A DNA stretch of 23,767 nucleotides from UMGS1124 sp964417835 (lineage in GTDB: Bacteria; Bacillota_I; Bacilli_A; RF39; UBA660), in contig CAYQJD010000013.1 in NCBI GenBank assembly GCA_964417835.1, positions 1 through 23,767 on the forward strand, read 5' to 3'. The position numbers and the translations under genes are program-made. The notes under the pieces are model-generated. The model was not told the origin of the DNA, did no database searches, and was given only the letters and a program-made list of their open reading frames with translations. Shown one piece after another: positions 1 to 8,204 of the stretch (position 1 is its first letter; each line of letters opens with the position of its first letter).

Positions 1-21
1 TAGTTTGAAAGAGGAATAATT

Positions 22-1674
22 ATGACAAATGAAGAGTTGGCAGATTTAATCTATCCTAATGTTTCAAGTAGAATAGATATATATGAAAAGAAATACCCTG
101 AAAGAAATATATCTGAAAATTCGATGGTTACTCGTTTTGCTCCAAGTCCTACAGGTTTTGTTCATATGGGCAGTCTTTTGACAGCTTTTATCTGTAAATT
201 TGTATCCGTAGCTTCAAATGGTATTTTTTATTTAAGAATAGAAGATACTGATGGGAAAAGATCTGTTGAAAATGGTATAGATGGTATTATAAAAGATTTA
301 AAAGATTTTAATATAGAAATAGATGAGGGTGTTTTATCTAGTAGTGAATCTATAGGTAAATATGGTCCATATATTCAAAGTGAAAGAAAAGAAATTTATG
401 AAACTTATGTAAAAAAACTAATTGAAGAAGGTCTAGCTTATCCATGCTTTTGTACTGAAAATGATTTAACTATTATGAGAGAAAAACAGGAACATAAAAA
501 AACAAGAATTGGATATTATGGAAATTGGGCTAAATGTAGAAATTTAACTAATGAAGAAAGAGCAGAAAAGATTAGAAATGGGGAAAATTTTGTTATTAGA
601 TTAAAATCTCCAGGCAAATTTGAAAGAAAAATAGTTTTGAACGATTTAGTAAGAGGAAAGATAGAAATGCCAGAGAATGACCTTGATATCGTCTTAATCA
701 AAAGTGATGGCTTACCTCTTTATCATTTAGCTCATTGTATTGACGATCATCTAATGAGGACAACACATGTTTTAAGAGGGGAAGAATGGATTTCTTCTTA
801 CCCTATACATAATCAACTTTTTAGTATTTTTAAATTTAAGGAACCTAAATATGGGCATTTAGGTTTGGTAATGAAAATTGATAAAGATGGAAATAAAAGA
901 AAGTTGAGCAAAAGAAAAGATCCGGAAGCTGCAGTGAGTTATTATCATGAGAAAGGTATACCATTAGAAGCAGTTAAATTATATCTTCTTACTATAGCAA
1001 ATTCTAACTTTGAAGCTTGGGTTGATTCTAACCCTACTAAACCTATTAATGAATTTCAATTTGATTTTAAAAAAATGAGTGAAAGTGGTTCACTGTTTGA
1101 TGTTGAAAAACTTTTGAACATTTCTAAAAATTACATTAGTAGATTAAAAGCTGAAGAGGTTTATGATAATTTATTAAAATATACCGAAGAATATGATAAG
1201 GATTTTTATAATATTATTAACAAATACAAAGATTATACTATACAAATACTAAATATTGAAAGAGAACAAAAAAAACCGAGAAAAGATTATTCATCTTATA
1301 GTGATATAAAAAATCATATATGGTATATGTATGATGAATTATTTATTAAGAATCATACAACATATGATTTTCAAATTATAAAAAATTTAGGCGATATAAA
1401 AAGTATTTTAGAATTATATATAAATAAATATTACAATGAGTATGATAATAAAGAAATCTGGTTTGATAAAATTAAGTTATTATGTGATGAACTTGGATAT
1501 GCAAGTAATATGAAATTATATAAAGAAAATCCTACTAATTTTAAAGGCAATATAACTGATATTACAACAGTTATAAGAGTATCTTTAACTACTAGATCAA
1601 TGACTCCGGATTTATATGAAATAATGAAATTGTTAGGCAAAGAAAGAATAACCTTAAGATTTAATAAAATTTAG
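22..1674 (+). CDS. gltX: Glutamyl-tRNA synthetase (class I)
   Basis: Charges tRNA-Glu with glutamate in the cytoplasm; in lineages lacking GlnRS the same enzyme also mischarges tRNA-Gln. The HIGH signature appears as VHMG (residues 47-50) inside FAPSPTGFVHMGS, and the KMSKS signature as KLSKR (294-298) followed by KDPEA. At 550 residues it is longer than the usual 465-490 residue GltX and matches the long form common in Clostridia-like Bacillota, with an N-terminal lead-in of about 35 residues (ADLIYPN...YPERN) before the Rossmann fold. The ATG at 22 follows a GAGGA ribosome site at about 8 bases. It stands alone, with no same-operon neighbour visible downstream. Family assignment is secure; discriminating versus non-discriminating specificity cannot be read here. 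Confidence 0.97.
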   Translation: MTNEELADLIYPNVSSRIDIYEKKYPERNISENSMVTRFAPSPTGFVHMGSLLTAFICKFVSVASNGIFYLRIEDTDGKRSVENGIDGIIKDLKDFNIEIDEGVLSSSESIGKYGPYIQSERKEIYETYVKKLIEEGLAYPCFCTENDLTIMREKQEHKKTRIGYYGNWAKCRNLTNEERAEKIRNGENFVIRLKSPGKFERKIVLNDLVRGKIEMPENDLDIVLIKSDGLPLYHLAHCIDDHLMRTTHVLRGEEWISSYPIHNQLFSIFKFKEPKYGHLGLVMKIDKDGNKRKLSKRKDPEAAVSYYHEKGIPLEAVKLYLLTIANSNFEAWVDSNPTKPINEFQFDFKKMSESGSLFDVEKLLNISKNYISRLKAEEVYDNLLKYTEEYDKDFYNIINKYKDYTIQILNIEREQKKPRKDYSSYSDIKNHIWYMYDELFIKNHTTYDFQIIKNLGDIKSILELYINKYYNEYDNKEIWFDKIKLLCDELGYASNMKLYKENPTNFKGNITDITTVIRVSLTTRSMTPDLYEIMKLLGKERITLRFNKI

Positions 1675-1848
1675 TGTGGAAAAATATTAAGTTATTCACA
1701 ATTTTAAATGTTAAAGAAAAAAGAAAAGAATTATTAAAAATAATGTATAAAAAAGATCTGATAATAAATTTTTAAAAGCTCATGTAAATATAAAAAATAT
1801 TTGATATTACAAATACAATGTGAAAGAATTTTATAAAGGGATGGTGTT

Positions 1849-2550
1849 ATGATTAAGTGTGTTATATTTGATGATGAACCTAAATGGATTGAAGTTTACG
1901 AAAAGATAATTAATGAATTGTTATTTGGAACCAATAAAGAATATAAAATATTTAAATATACAAAATATAATCAAGAATTAAAAAGATTAATAGAAGATAA
2001 TAGTGAACAGAAAATTTATATCATGGATTTAGAAATAGAAAATAGCAAAGTAACGGGTATGGATGTATTAAGAGAAATTAGAGAAGAAGATTGGGATAGC
2101 GAAATAATAGTAGTAACTAATCATGATAGAATGTTTGAAACAGTTCATAAAGAAATTTATAAAACTTTTGATTTTATTGAAAAATTTGATAATTTAGAAA
2201 AACGATTAGAGAAAGATTTGAAAAAAATAATTAATAAGAAAAATGACAAAGAAAAGTTTATTTATCAAAATAGAAAGATTAGTTTGCAATTATATTTGAA
2301 AGATATAATGTATATTTATAGAGATACAATAGATAGAAAGCTAGTTATTAATACAACCAATAACGAATTTATTGTTTCAATGTCTATTAATGAAATGTTA
2401 ACAAAACTTGATAAAAGATTTAAACAATGTCATAGAAGTTGTATAATTAATGAAGATAGAGTAACAGAGAAAAATTATAGTGAAGGATATTTTTTAACGG
2501 ATACTGGTAAAAGAGTAGATATGTTATCAAAAAATTTTAAAGAGGCTTAA
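1849..2550 (+). CDS. AgrA-like response regulator (REC + LytTR)
   Basis: Response regulator expected to receive phosphate from the adjacent AgrC-like kinase and bind DNA as a LytTR protein. The receiver domain (about 1-125) has the acidic pair D8/D9 in IFDDEP and the phospho-acceptor D60 in YIMDLEIE. The LytTR DNA-binding domain (about 140-233) shows the typical run KDIMYIYRD, then RFKQCHRSCIIN. The 233-residue length is normal for AgrA/ComE-type regulators. The ATG follows AAAGGGATGG. Only 2 bases separate its stop from the kinase start, so the two genes are almost certainly cotranscribed and translationally coupled. Its order (regulator first, kinase second) is reversed relative to the staphylococcal agrBDCA operon. 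Likely targets include the divergently oriented agrBD unit. Confidence 0.92.
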   Translation: MIKCVIFDDEPKWIEVYEKIINELLFGTNKEYKIFKYTKYNQELKRLIEDNSEQKIYIMDLEIENSKVTGMDVLREIREEDWDSEIIVVTNHDRMFETVHKEIYKTFDFIEKFDNLEKRLEKDLKKIINKKNDKEKFIYQNRKISLQLYLKDIMYIYRDTIDRKLVINTTNNEFIVSMSINEMLTKLDKRFKQCHRSCIINEDRVTEKNYSEGYFLTDTGKRVDMLSKNFKEA

Positions 2551-2552
2551 TT

Positions 2553-3824
2553 ATGAATGTGTTTCAATTTATTCTATATTATATAACAATTTTTTTTAGT
2601 TCAATATGTTTATGTGTAGCTTTTTCAAAAATTAGTGGAAATATATTTCAATTAAAATTAAAAAATATAATTATATTGTTGATAAGCTGCCTTTTTAATA
2701 TTTTAAATAACTATTATATGATTTCTTTTTTTAGAATTTTTATTGCTTTTATTATAACTTTTTTTATGATAAGATTGATCTTTAAAATAGATTTAAAAGA
2801 AGTATTTATTAATGTTGTTATAATTGCTATTACTAGTTTAATATTAGATATTATTTCATCTAATGTCTTGTTTTTTGTACCAAATATAAATGATTTAAAT
2901 GACTCAGTGATTTTAAAAGTTTTAGTTTCTTTATTTTCTTCTTTAGCATTATTGTTTATTTATAATTCGAAAATGTTAAATTATATTGAAAAGATAAAAC
3001 AATGTATCAAAAATTTTGTTAATTTTTATATATTTAGTCTTTTAATTATTTTTATTTTGAGTTTAATTTGTTATTTTAGAAGCATTGATTTAGCAAATAT
3101 ACCTTTAATTTTTACAGCAATTATTTCTTTAGTCTTTATTTTAATTTGTTTGAAAATAATCATAAATGATAAATATAATAATAAAGTTTTATTAGAAAAA
3201 AATAAAAATCTTAAAGATTCTTATAAGGCCTATTCTGAAACTTTGGAAGAATGTAAAGAGTTAAATCATAATTTAAAGAATGATTTATATTCATTAAAAG
3301 CATCATTGCCTAAAAAATATCAAACTCAAGCAAATAATTTAATAATTAAATATAACAAAGATTATGATTGGATAAATAGAATTGATGAAATACCTGAAGG
3401 TTTACAAGGAATAATATATTTAAAGATAAATGAAGCTGCGCAAAAGAAAGTAAAAATTATTCTTAATACTATAAAGAATATAGATGCATTAGAAAAAGAT
3501 TATTTGGATTTGTGTAGTATTATTGGAATTCTTATTGATAATGCTGTAGAGGCAAGTAAAAATGCTAAATCTAAATTGGTTGAGATAAATATTACTGAAA
3601 CTAAAAACGATATTTATATTAAAATAATAAATAAATTTACGAATACTATAGATCTAAATAAAATTGGTAAAAAAAATTATAGTACTAAAGAATATAAATC
3701 TGGATTAGGATTAAATTATATAAAAAAAGTTAAAAATAATAATATTAAAGTGAATTTTAATATTATTAGTGATTTATTTATTACTTGTGTAAAATATAAG
3801 CAGAATGTAAAAAAATCTAGTTAA
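2553..3824 (+). CDS. AgrC-like quorum-sensing histidine kinase (GHKL ATPase)
   Basis: Membrane sensor kinase, predicted receptor for the cyclic peptide made from agrD. The N-terminal half (about 5-205) is almost entirely hydrophobic and can form about six membrane segments, as in AgrC. The cytoplasmic half has an H-box-like LNHNLKND with the candidate phospho-histidine H239, an N box GILIDNAVEAS with N330, and a G box GLGL at 384-387. This is the HPK10/GHKL architecture. The 423-residue length matches AgrC. Its 3' end converges on agrD with only 10 bases between the two stop codons and a shared hairpin there. The family call is firm; ligand identity is inferred from the neighbours. Confidence 0.92.
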   Translation: MNVFQFILYYITIFFSSICLCVAFSKISGNIFQLKLKNIIILLISCLFNILNNYYMISFFRIFIAFIITFFMIRLIFKIDLKEVFINVVIIAITSLILDIISSNVLFFVPNINDLNDSVILKVLVSLFSSLALLFIYNSKMLNYIEKIKQCIKNFVNFYIFSLLIIFILSLICYFRSIDLANIPLIFTAIISLVFILICLKIIINDKYNNKVLLEKNKNLKDSYKAYSETLEECKELNHNLKNDLYSLKASLPKKYQTQANNLIIKYNKDYDWINRIDEIPEGLQGIIYLKINEAAQKKVKIILNTIKNIDALEKDYLDLCSIIGILIDNAVEASKNAKSKLVEINITETKNDIYIKIINKFTNTIDLNKIGKKNYSTKEYKSGLGLNYIKKVKNNNIKVNFNIISDLFITCVKYKQNVKKSS

Positions 3825-3836
3825 AAACTAGAATTT
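3813..3836. terminator. Bidirectional hairpin between agrC and agrD
   Basis: TCTAG (3816-3820) pairs with CTAGA (3828-3832) around the loop TTAAAAA, extended by three A-T pairs past a bulged A. Read on the - strand it is followed by seven T, a good terminator for agrBD; on the + strand the tail is T-rich (ATTTTATT). The agrC stop codon lies in the loop. The stem is short, so confidence is moderate. Confidence 0.5.
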
Positions 3837-3939
3837 ATTTTATTAAAGATTTTGGACATTCAGGTTCATCTATTAGCCACCATAAGCAAAATGATGATGA
3901 AGCTGTCATTGTACCGATCTTAGCAAGTAAATTTATCAT
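3835..3939 (-). CDS. AgrD-like cyclic peptide autoinducer precursor (34 aa)
   Basis: Small ORF encoding a probable signal-peptide precursor. The N-terminus MINLLAKIGTMTA resembles the amphipathic membrane-binding leader of AgrD. The core SSFCLWWLI holds the candidate ring cysteine C18, and the tail DEPECPKSL (residues 24-32) matches the conserved acidic AgrD recognition tail (DEPExPxxL type). An excellent ribosome site GGAGGT lies 6 bases before the ATG. Its ATG overlaps the TGA of the upstream agrB by 4 bases (ATGA), so translation is coupled. If AgrB cuts before D24, the ring would be CLWWLI, one residue larger than the common five-residue ring; a second cysteine, C28, sits in the removed tail. 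Identity rests on motif plus context, which together are strong. Confidence 0.9.
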   Translation of the reverse strand: MINLLAKIGTMTASSSFCLWWLIDEPECPKSLIK

Positions 3940-4556
3940 TTTTGTACCTCCAATCTATTTTTGTTTAAATCTATATAATTTAAACGAAACCTAATTTGTT
4001 GACCCATTATTTTATAACCAATTGGGTTAGTAAGTATTGTTTGCAATACCATTGCGCTTAATATATAATTTGCAATAGATTTGTATTGCAACAATAAAAA
4101 TAAATATATAATACTTATTAACAATATTAAAATTTTAAATTTCAGTTTTCTTTTTTTATTTATCATTGGTCTTTTTTCAGTATCTGCTGGACAAAATATT
4201 GCAAAATTTATAAAACATAGAATCCAAAGAATTATTTTTATAAGTGTAGACATTTTAAGAAAACTAAATAAATATGGAATACCTAATAAGAAAACTGTAC
4301 TAAAAATCCAGCATTGTAAGTTGGACTTTGCATGAGTCCCAAAACCCGCACTTCTTAATGGGATGAAAAATAAACAGAATAAAATAAGTTTGCCAAAAAT
4401 ATTTAATGCTATTGATAAAGACAAAATAACAATTGTTTTAGTAATTAATGAATATAAACCTTCAAGTCCATATTTGATTTCTTCTAATTTTACTTTATCA
4501 TAAATATCTTTTTTTTTAATTTGAGACATAAAATAATTTATTACTTTTTTTCTCAT
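3936..4556 (-). CDS. AgrB-like peptide-processing membrane protease
   Basis: Integral membrane cysteine endopeptidase that removes the C-terminal tail of the AgrD precursor and helps form the (thio)lactone ring. The catalytic pair is clear: H75 and C82 in GFGTHAKSNLQC, with the family spacing of seven residues. Several hydrophobic segments follow (about 40-66, 82-125, 140-180). The 206-residue length is typical. The ATG at 4556 has a strong AAGGAGAT ribosome site. It is the first gene of a two-gene - strand operon with agrD, facing away from the cold-shock gene. LytTR-like half sites lie 55-87 bases upstream of its start, which suggests AgrA feedback. Confidence 0.95.
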   Translation of the reverse strand: MRKKVINYFMSQIKKKDIYDKVKLEEIKYGLEGLYSLITKTIVILSLSIALNIFGKLILFCLFFIPLRSAGFGTHAKSNLQCWIFSTVFLLGIPYLFSFLKMSTLIKIILWILCFINFAIFCPADTEKRPMINKKRKLKFKILILLISIIYLFLLLQYKSIANYILSAMVLQTILTNPIGYKIMGQQIRFRLNYIDLNKNRLEVQK

Positions 4557-4610
4557 GCAAATCTCCTTACTTTATATAAAATAAACGATTCTTTTTAAAA
4601 AAAAGTCTAA

Positions 4611-4643
4611 TTTGCTTAAAAGAAAAGTAATAATGCTTGAAAT
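4611..4643 (-). promoter_or_regulatory. Candidate LytTR/AgrA tandem site upstream of agrB
   Basis: On the - strand the half sites TTTCAAGCA and TTTTAAGCA occur as direct repeats with their TGCTT complements starting at 4634 and 4613, exactly 21 bp apart. LytTR regulators typically bind two 9-bp direct repeats about two helical turns apart. The match to the staphylococcal ACAGTTAAG is only partial, and no convincing -35/-10 pair was found next to it. Confidence 0.4.
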
Positions 4644-4733
4644 AAGATTTATTCATTTTATAAAGTGAAAAAAAATAATTTAAACACAAAAAACCGTGCT
4701 ATTAGCCCTTTTTTATGATATGAATTAATTGTT

Positions 4734-4742
4734 TGATATAAT
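4734..4742 (+). promoter_or_regulatory. Extended -10 promoter for the cold-shock gene
   Basis: TGATATAAT is a perfect TGnTATAAT without a good -35. It implies a leader of roughly 105 bases, in keeping with long structured leaders of cold-shock genes. A second weaker candidate, TGATATAAG (4829-4837), would give a leader of about 10 bases. The rest of 4557-4854 contains a perfect palindrome TTGTCGACAA (4772-4781) and no ORF. Confidence 0.6.
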
Positions 4743-4854
4743 CATAAAGTCACTGTAAGAGAAGAATAATATTGTCGACAAAATAAATTTAGTATCATTG
4801 CTGTGTCATGTAGTAAAGTAGTTAAATTTGATATAAGAAAGAAGATGATTTGTT

Positions 4855-5070
4855 ATGCGCGGTAAAGTAAAGTGGTTTAATAATGAGAAAGGGTATGGAT
4901 TTATTGAGTATAATGATTTAGAAGACATTTTCGTTCATTATTCTGCAATTAAGAAGGACGGTTATAAAACCTTAAAAGAAGGAGATATTGTCTATTTTAA
5001 ATTAATAGAAACTGGAAAAGGCTTACAAGCAATAGATGTAACTGAAGCTGAATTAACTACTGTATTGTAG
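4855..5070 (+). CDS. Cold-shock domain protein (CspA family)
   Basis: Small single-stranded nucleic-acid-binding protein that acts as an RNA chaperone. It is a full-length five-strand OB fold of 71 residues. RNP1 is seen as KGYGFIEY (about 13-20) and RNP2 as DIFVHYS (about 24-30), and the opening GKVKWFNNEKGYGF is characteristic. The ribosome site before the ATG is weak (GAAGATG), which fits leader-dependent control. It is monocistronic: a terminator covers its stop codon and hpf has its own promoter just after. The paralogue name (cspA, B or C) cannot be decided from sequence alone. Confidence 0.96.
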   Translation: MRGKVKWFNNEKGYGFIEYNDLEDIFVHYSAIKKDGYKTLKEGDIVYFKLIETGKGLQAIDVTEAELTTVL

Positions 5071-5077
5071 TTTTTTT
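5055..5077 (+). terminator. Intrinsic terminator of the cold-shock gene
   Basis: AACTAC (5055-5060) pairs with GTAGTT (5067-5072) around the loop TGTATT and runs into seven T. The TAG stop codon (5068-5070) is part of the 3' arm. Confidence 0.75.
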
Positions 5078-5084
5078 CTTTTGT

Positions 5085-5093
5085 TGATATAAT
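5085..5093 (+). promoter_or_regulatory. Extended -10 promoter for hpf
   Basis: TGATATAAT just after the csp terminator, about 24 bases before the hpf ATG, so the leader is very short and contains little beyond the ribosome site AAGGAGATG. Confidence 0.6.
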
Positions 5094-5116
5094 TAGTTTA
5101 AGGAGATGATAAATGG

Positions 5117-5653
5117 ATGAAATTAAATGTTAGAGGAGATAAAATCGAAATTACTAATGCTATAAGAGACTATATTAGTGAAAAAATTAGCAAATTAGAT
5201 AAATATTTTGATAACGATGATATTGAAGCAAAAATTGTTGTTAAAGTAGCAAATAATAAAGAAATTATAGAAGTAACTATTCCAACAAAAAAATATACTT
5301 TAAGAGCAGAAGAAGCTAATAAAGATTTATATGCTGCAATAGACCTAGTAGTTGATAAATTAGAAAGACAAATTCGAAAAAATAAAACTAAATTAAATGA
5401 AAGATATAAAAAAGAAGAACTTACCGACTTTAATTTTGATGTAATAAATTCCTATGAAGATGATGAAGAAACAAATGATACGATTGTAAAAAGAAAAAAA
5501 ATTGATTTGAAACCAATGGATGAGGAAGAAGCATTGCTACAAATTGGACTTTTAAATCATGATTTCTTTGTATTTAAAAATATTGAGGAAGATTGCGTTT
5601 CTGTATTATATAAAAGAAAAGATGGTAAATTTGGTATAATAAATTCAAAATAG
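5117..5653 (+). CDS. hpf: Ribosome hibernation promoting factor, long form
   Basis: Binds the 30S subunit and dimerises 70S ribosomes into inactive 100S particles in stationary phase. The N-terminal S30AE domain (about 1-100) opens with KLNVRGDKIEITNAIRDYI and is followed by a charged linker (about 100-128). The C-terminal dimerisation domain (about 128-178) has MDEEEALLQIGLLNHDFFVF and ends RKDGKFGIIN. The 178 residues and the C-terminal domain identify the long form of Bacillota. A nearby ATG at 5113 opens a frame that stops at once, so 5117 is the start, with AGGAG upstream. It lies directly before secA, the conserved Bacillus order, but a terminator and new promoter separate the two. Confidence 0.96.
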   Translation: MKLNVRGDKIEITNAIRDYISEKISKLDKYFDNDDIEAKIVVKVANNKEIIEVTIPTKKYTLRAEEANKDLYAAIDLVVDKLERQIRKNKTKLNERYKKEELTDFNFDVINSYEDDEETNDTIVKRKKIDLKPMDEEEALLQIGLLNHDFFVFKNIEEDCVSVLYKRKDGKFGIINSK

Positions 5654-5674
5654 GAGTGTAAAACTCTTATTTTT
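5647..5674 (+). terminator. Intrinsic terminator of hpf
   Basis: Eleven-pair stem 5647-5657 with 5663-5673 (core ATAGGAGT / ACTCTTAT, one G-T wobble), loop GTAAA, ending in a T run. The TAG stop codon 5651-5653 lies in the 5' arm. Confidence 0.75.
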
Positions 5675-5675
5675 A

Positions 5676-5684
5676 TGTTAAAAT
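5676..5684 (+). promoter_or_regulatory. Extended -10 promoter for secA
   Basis: TGTTAAAAT starts two bases after the hpf terminator T run and about 25 bases before the secA ATG. No clear -35 was seen. Confidence 0.5.
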
Positions 5685-5708
5685 AAATATTATTGGAGGA
5701 ATTTAATT

Positions 5709-8204
5709 ATGGGTTTAATCAAACGATTAGTTGATACAGAATACAAAGAATTAAAAAAATTTAAAAAAATAGCTGATGAAATCGAGGCATTAAATGATGA
5801 ATACTCAAAGATGTCTGATAAAGAATTAGCTGGAATGACACAAAAACTAAAAAAAGAGTTAGGAAAAGGAAAAACTTTAGATGATATAATTGTGCCAGCT
5901 TTTGCGACAGCGAGAGAGGCAGCTTATAGAAAAATTGGAGAAAAGCCATTTTATGTTCAATTACTAGGTGGACTTGCAATACATTATGGAAATATTGCTG
6001 AAATGAAAACTGGTGAAGGAAAAACTTTGACTACAATTTTGCCAGCTTATTTAAATGCACTTACAGGTGAAGGTGTTCATGTTGTAACTGTTAATGAATA
6101 TCTAACAGCTCGTAATGCAGAATGGATGGGACCAATTTTTGAGTTTTTAGGTATGAGTGTTGGAGTCAATTTAAGAGAACTCTCTTCTGAAGAAAAGAGA
6201 AGAGTATATAATTGTGATATTACTTATTCTACAAATAATGAGGTTGGTTTTGATTACTTAAGAGATAATATGGTTACAAAAAAAGAAGATAGATGTTTAA
6301 GACCTCTTAATTTTGTTATTATTGACGAAGTAGACTCAATTTTAATAGATGAAGCAAGAACTCCGCTAATAATATCTGGTGGAAAATTTAACTCCGCTAA
6401 TCTTTATAAAGATGCAGATAAAGCAGTTAAGACTTTAAAAAGTGAAAGTGATTATACTATTGATGAAAAAACTAAATCCGTATTACTTACTGAAGAAGGC
6501 TCATTAAAAATAGAAAAATATTTTAAATTAAAGAATCTCTATGATATTGAAAATACAGCATTAGTTCATCATATTAATCAAGCCTTAAAAGCTAATTATG
6601 GCATGAAAAATGATGTTGATTATGTGGTATCTGATGGTGAAATATTAATTGTTGATCAGTTTACTGGAAGGCTTATGAAAGGGCGTCAGTTTAGTGATGG
6701 ATTACATCAAGCTATAGAAGCTAAAGAAGGAGTTAAAATTAATGAAGAGACGCAAACTTTAGCTACTATAACATTCCAAAACTTATTTAGAATGTATAAA
6801 AAGATTTCAGGAATGACAGGAACTGCTAAAACAGAAGAAGAAGAGTTTAGGGACATATATAATATGTATGTCATCGAAATACCAACTAATAAGCCATGTA
6901 TTAGAGAAGATATGGTTGATAAAATGTTTTCAACAGAAAGAGGAAAATATCAAGCGATTGTTAATTTTATAAAAGAAGTTCATAGCACTGGTCAACCAAT
7001 TTTAGTTGGTACCATTTCAGTTGAATCAAATGAGCATTTAAGTAAGTTATTACAAAAAGAAAAGTTACCTCATGAAGTGTTAAATGCTAAAAATCATGCA
7101 AGAGAAGCTGAAATAATTGCAAAAGCAGGCACTAAAGGTGCAATTACTATAGCAACAAATATGGCTGGACGTGGAACAGATATAAAATTAGGTGAAGGTG
7201 TTAAAAAACTTGGCGGTCTTTGTGTAATAGGAACAGAAAGACATGAATCAAGACGTATTGATAATCAGTTGCGTGGACGTGCTGGAAGACAAGGAGATCC
7301 TGGATACTCTCAATTTTTCATATCATTTGAAGATGAATTAATGAGAAGATTTGGTGCAGAAAAAGTAAGAGATATTATTCAAAAAATGGGATATCCTGAA
7401 ACTCAAGATATAACTAATAAATTTTTATCTAAACAAATAGAAAGTGCACAAAAAAAAGTTGAAGGAAATAACTATGACATGCGTAAAAGTCTTTTAGATT
7501 ATGATAATATTGTAAGCGAACAAAGAAAAATAATTTATGAAAGAAGAAATGAAATAATTGATTCAGAGGATGTTCATGAAATTTCAATAGAGACAATCAA
7601 AGATTTTATATACAGATTAGTTGATGATCATATCGCTCCAGAAGGATATCTAACAGATGATGATTATGATAAAATAACAAAGCATGTTAATTCAAATATG
7701 TTACGAAATCATAACATTAAAGTCGAAGATATTAAAGCTAAAACTAAAGAAGAGGTTTCTGAAAAACTAAGCAATATAATAATTAAAGAATTAGATTCTA
7801 AAATAAAAGATATTCCTAAAGAGGTTATAAATGATTTTGAAAGACATATTACATTAAGAGTTATAGATCAAGCATGGATTAAACATATAAGTTCTATGGA
7901 TCAATTAAGAGATGGAATAAATTTAAGAGGGTATGCACAAACAAATCCATTACAAGCTTATGCTATGGAAGGATATCAAATATTTGAAAATATGGAAGAT
8001 GCTATTGATGAACAAATTGCTAACTTTTTATTACATATGCAAATTACTCAAAATATCAAAAATAAATCACAACGCATAGGACATACAAATGATGTTAAAG
8101 AATCATTAAAATTAACTCCAAAAAGAAATGAGAAAAAGGTAGGCAGAAATGACCCTTGTCCTTGCGGAAGTGGCAAAAAGTATAAGAATTGTTGTGGAAA
8201 ATAA
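5709..8204 (+). CDS. secA: Protein translocase ATPase SecA
   Basis: Motor ATPase that drives unfolded preproteins through SecYEG. Walker A is MKTGEGKT (99-106) and Walker B/DEAD is DEVD (206-209) within IIDEVDSILIDEARTPL. Helicase-like motif VI is visible as QLRGRAGRQGD. The second nucleotide-binding domain, the wing and scaffold regions and the two-helix finger region all follow in order. The C-terminus ends in the zinc-binding CPCGSGKKYKNCCG, with ligands C817, C819, C828 and C829, so the SecB/ribosome-binding tail is intact. The 831-residue length is standard. GGAGGAATTTAATTATG gives a strong start. In Bacillus prfB follows directly; here prfB lies 7.4 kb away behind what looks like inserted DNA. 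Confidence 0.98.
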   Translation: MGLIKRLVDTEYKELKKFKKIADEIEALNDEYSKMSDKELAGMTQKLKKELGKGKTLDDIIVPAFATAREAAYRKIGEKPFYVQLLGGLAIHYGNIAEMKTGEGKTLTTILPAYLNALTGEGVHVVTVNEYLTARNAEWMGPIFEFLGMSVGVNLRELSSEEKRRVYNCDITYSTNNEVGFDYLRDNMVTKKEDRCLRPLNFVIIDEVDSILIDEARTPLIISGGKFNSANLYKDADKAVKTLKSESDYTIDEKTKSVLLTEEGSLKIEKYFKLKNLYDIENTALVHHINQALKANYGMKNDVDYVVSDGEILIVDQFTGRLMKGRQFSDGLHQAIEAKEGVKINEETQTLATITFQNLFRMYKKISGMTGTAKTEEEEFRDIYNMYVIEIPTNKPCIREDMVDKMFSTERGKYQAIVNFIKEVHSTGQPILVGTISVESNEHLSKLLQKEKLPHEVLNAKNHAREAEIIAKAGTKGAITIATNMAGRGTDIKLGEGVKKLGGLCVIGTERHESRRIDNQLRGRAGRQGDPGYSQFFISFEDELMRRFGAEKVRDIIQKMGYPETQDITNKFLSKQIESAQKKVEGNNYDMRKSLLDYDNIVSEQRKIIYERRNEIIDSEDVHEISIETIKDFIYRLVDDHIAPEGYLTDDDYDKITKHVNSNMLRNHNIKVEDIKAKTKEEVSEKLSNIIIKELDSKIKDIPKEVINDFERHITLRVIDQAWIKHISSMDQLRDGINLRGYAQTNPLQAYAMEGYQIFENMEDAIDEQIANFLLHMQITQNIKNKSQRIGHTNDVKESLKLTPKRNEKKVGRNDPCPCGSGKKYKNCCGK

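Noticed and set aside
1675..1700. Inverted pair of DnaA-box-like words (TGTGGAAAA and TTATTCACA) just after gltX
   Set aside because: Only two near matches, no further boxes and no origin-type neighbours; expected by chance at some frequency in such AT-rich DNA.
4081..4335. 84-residue + strand ORF within agrB
   Set aside because: Antisense shadow of a gene with clear catalytic motifs.
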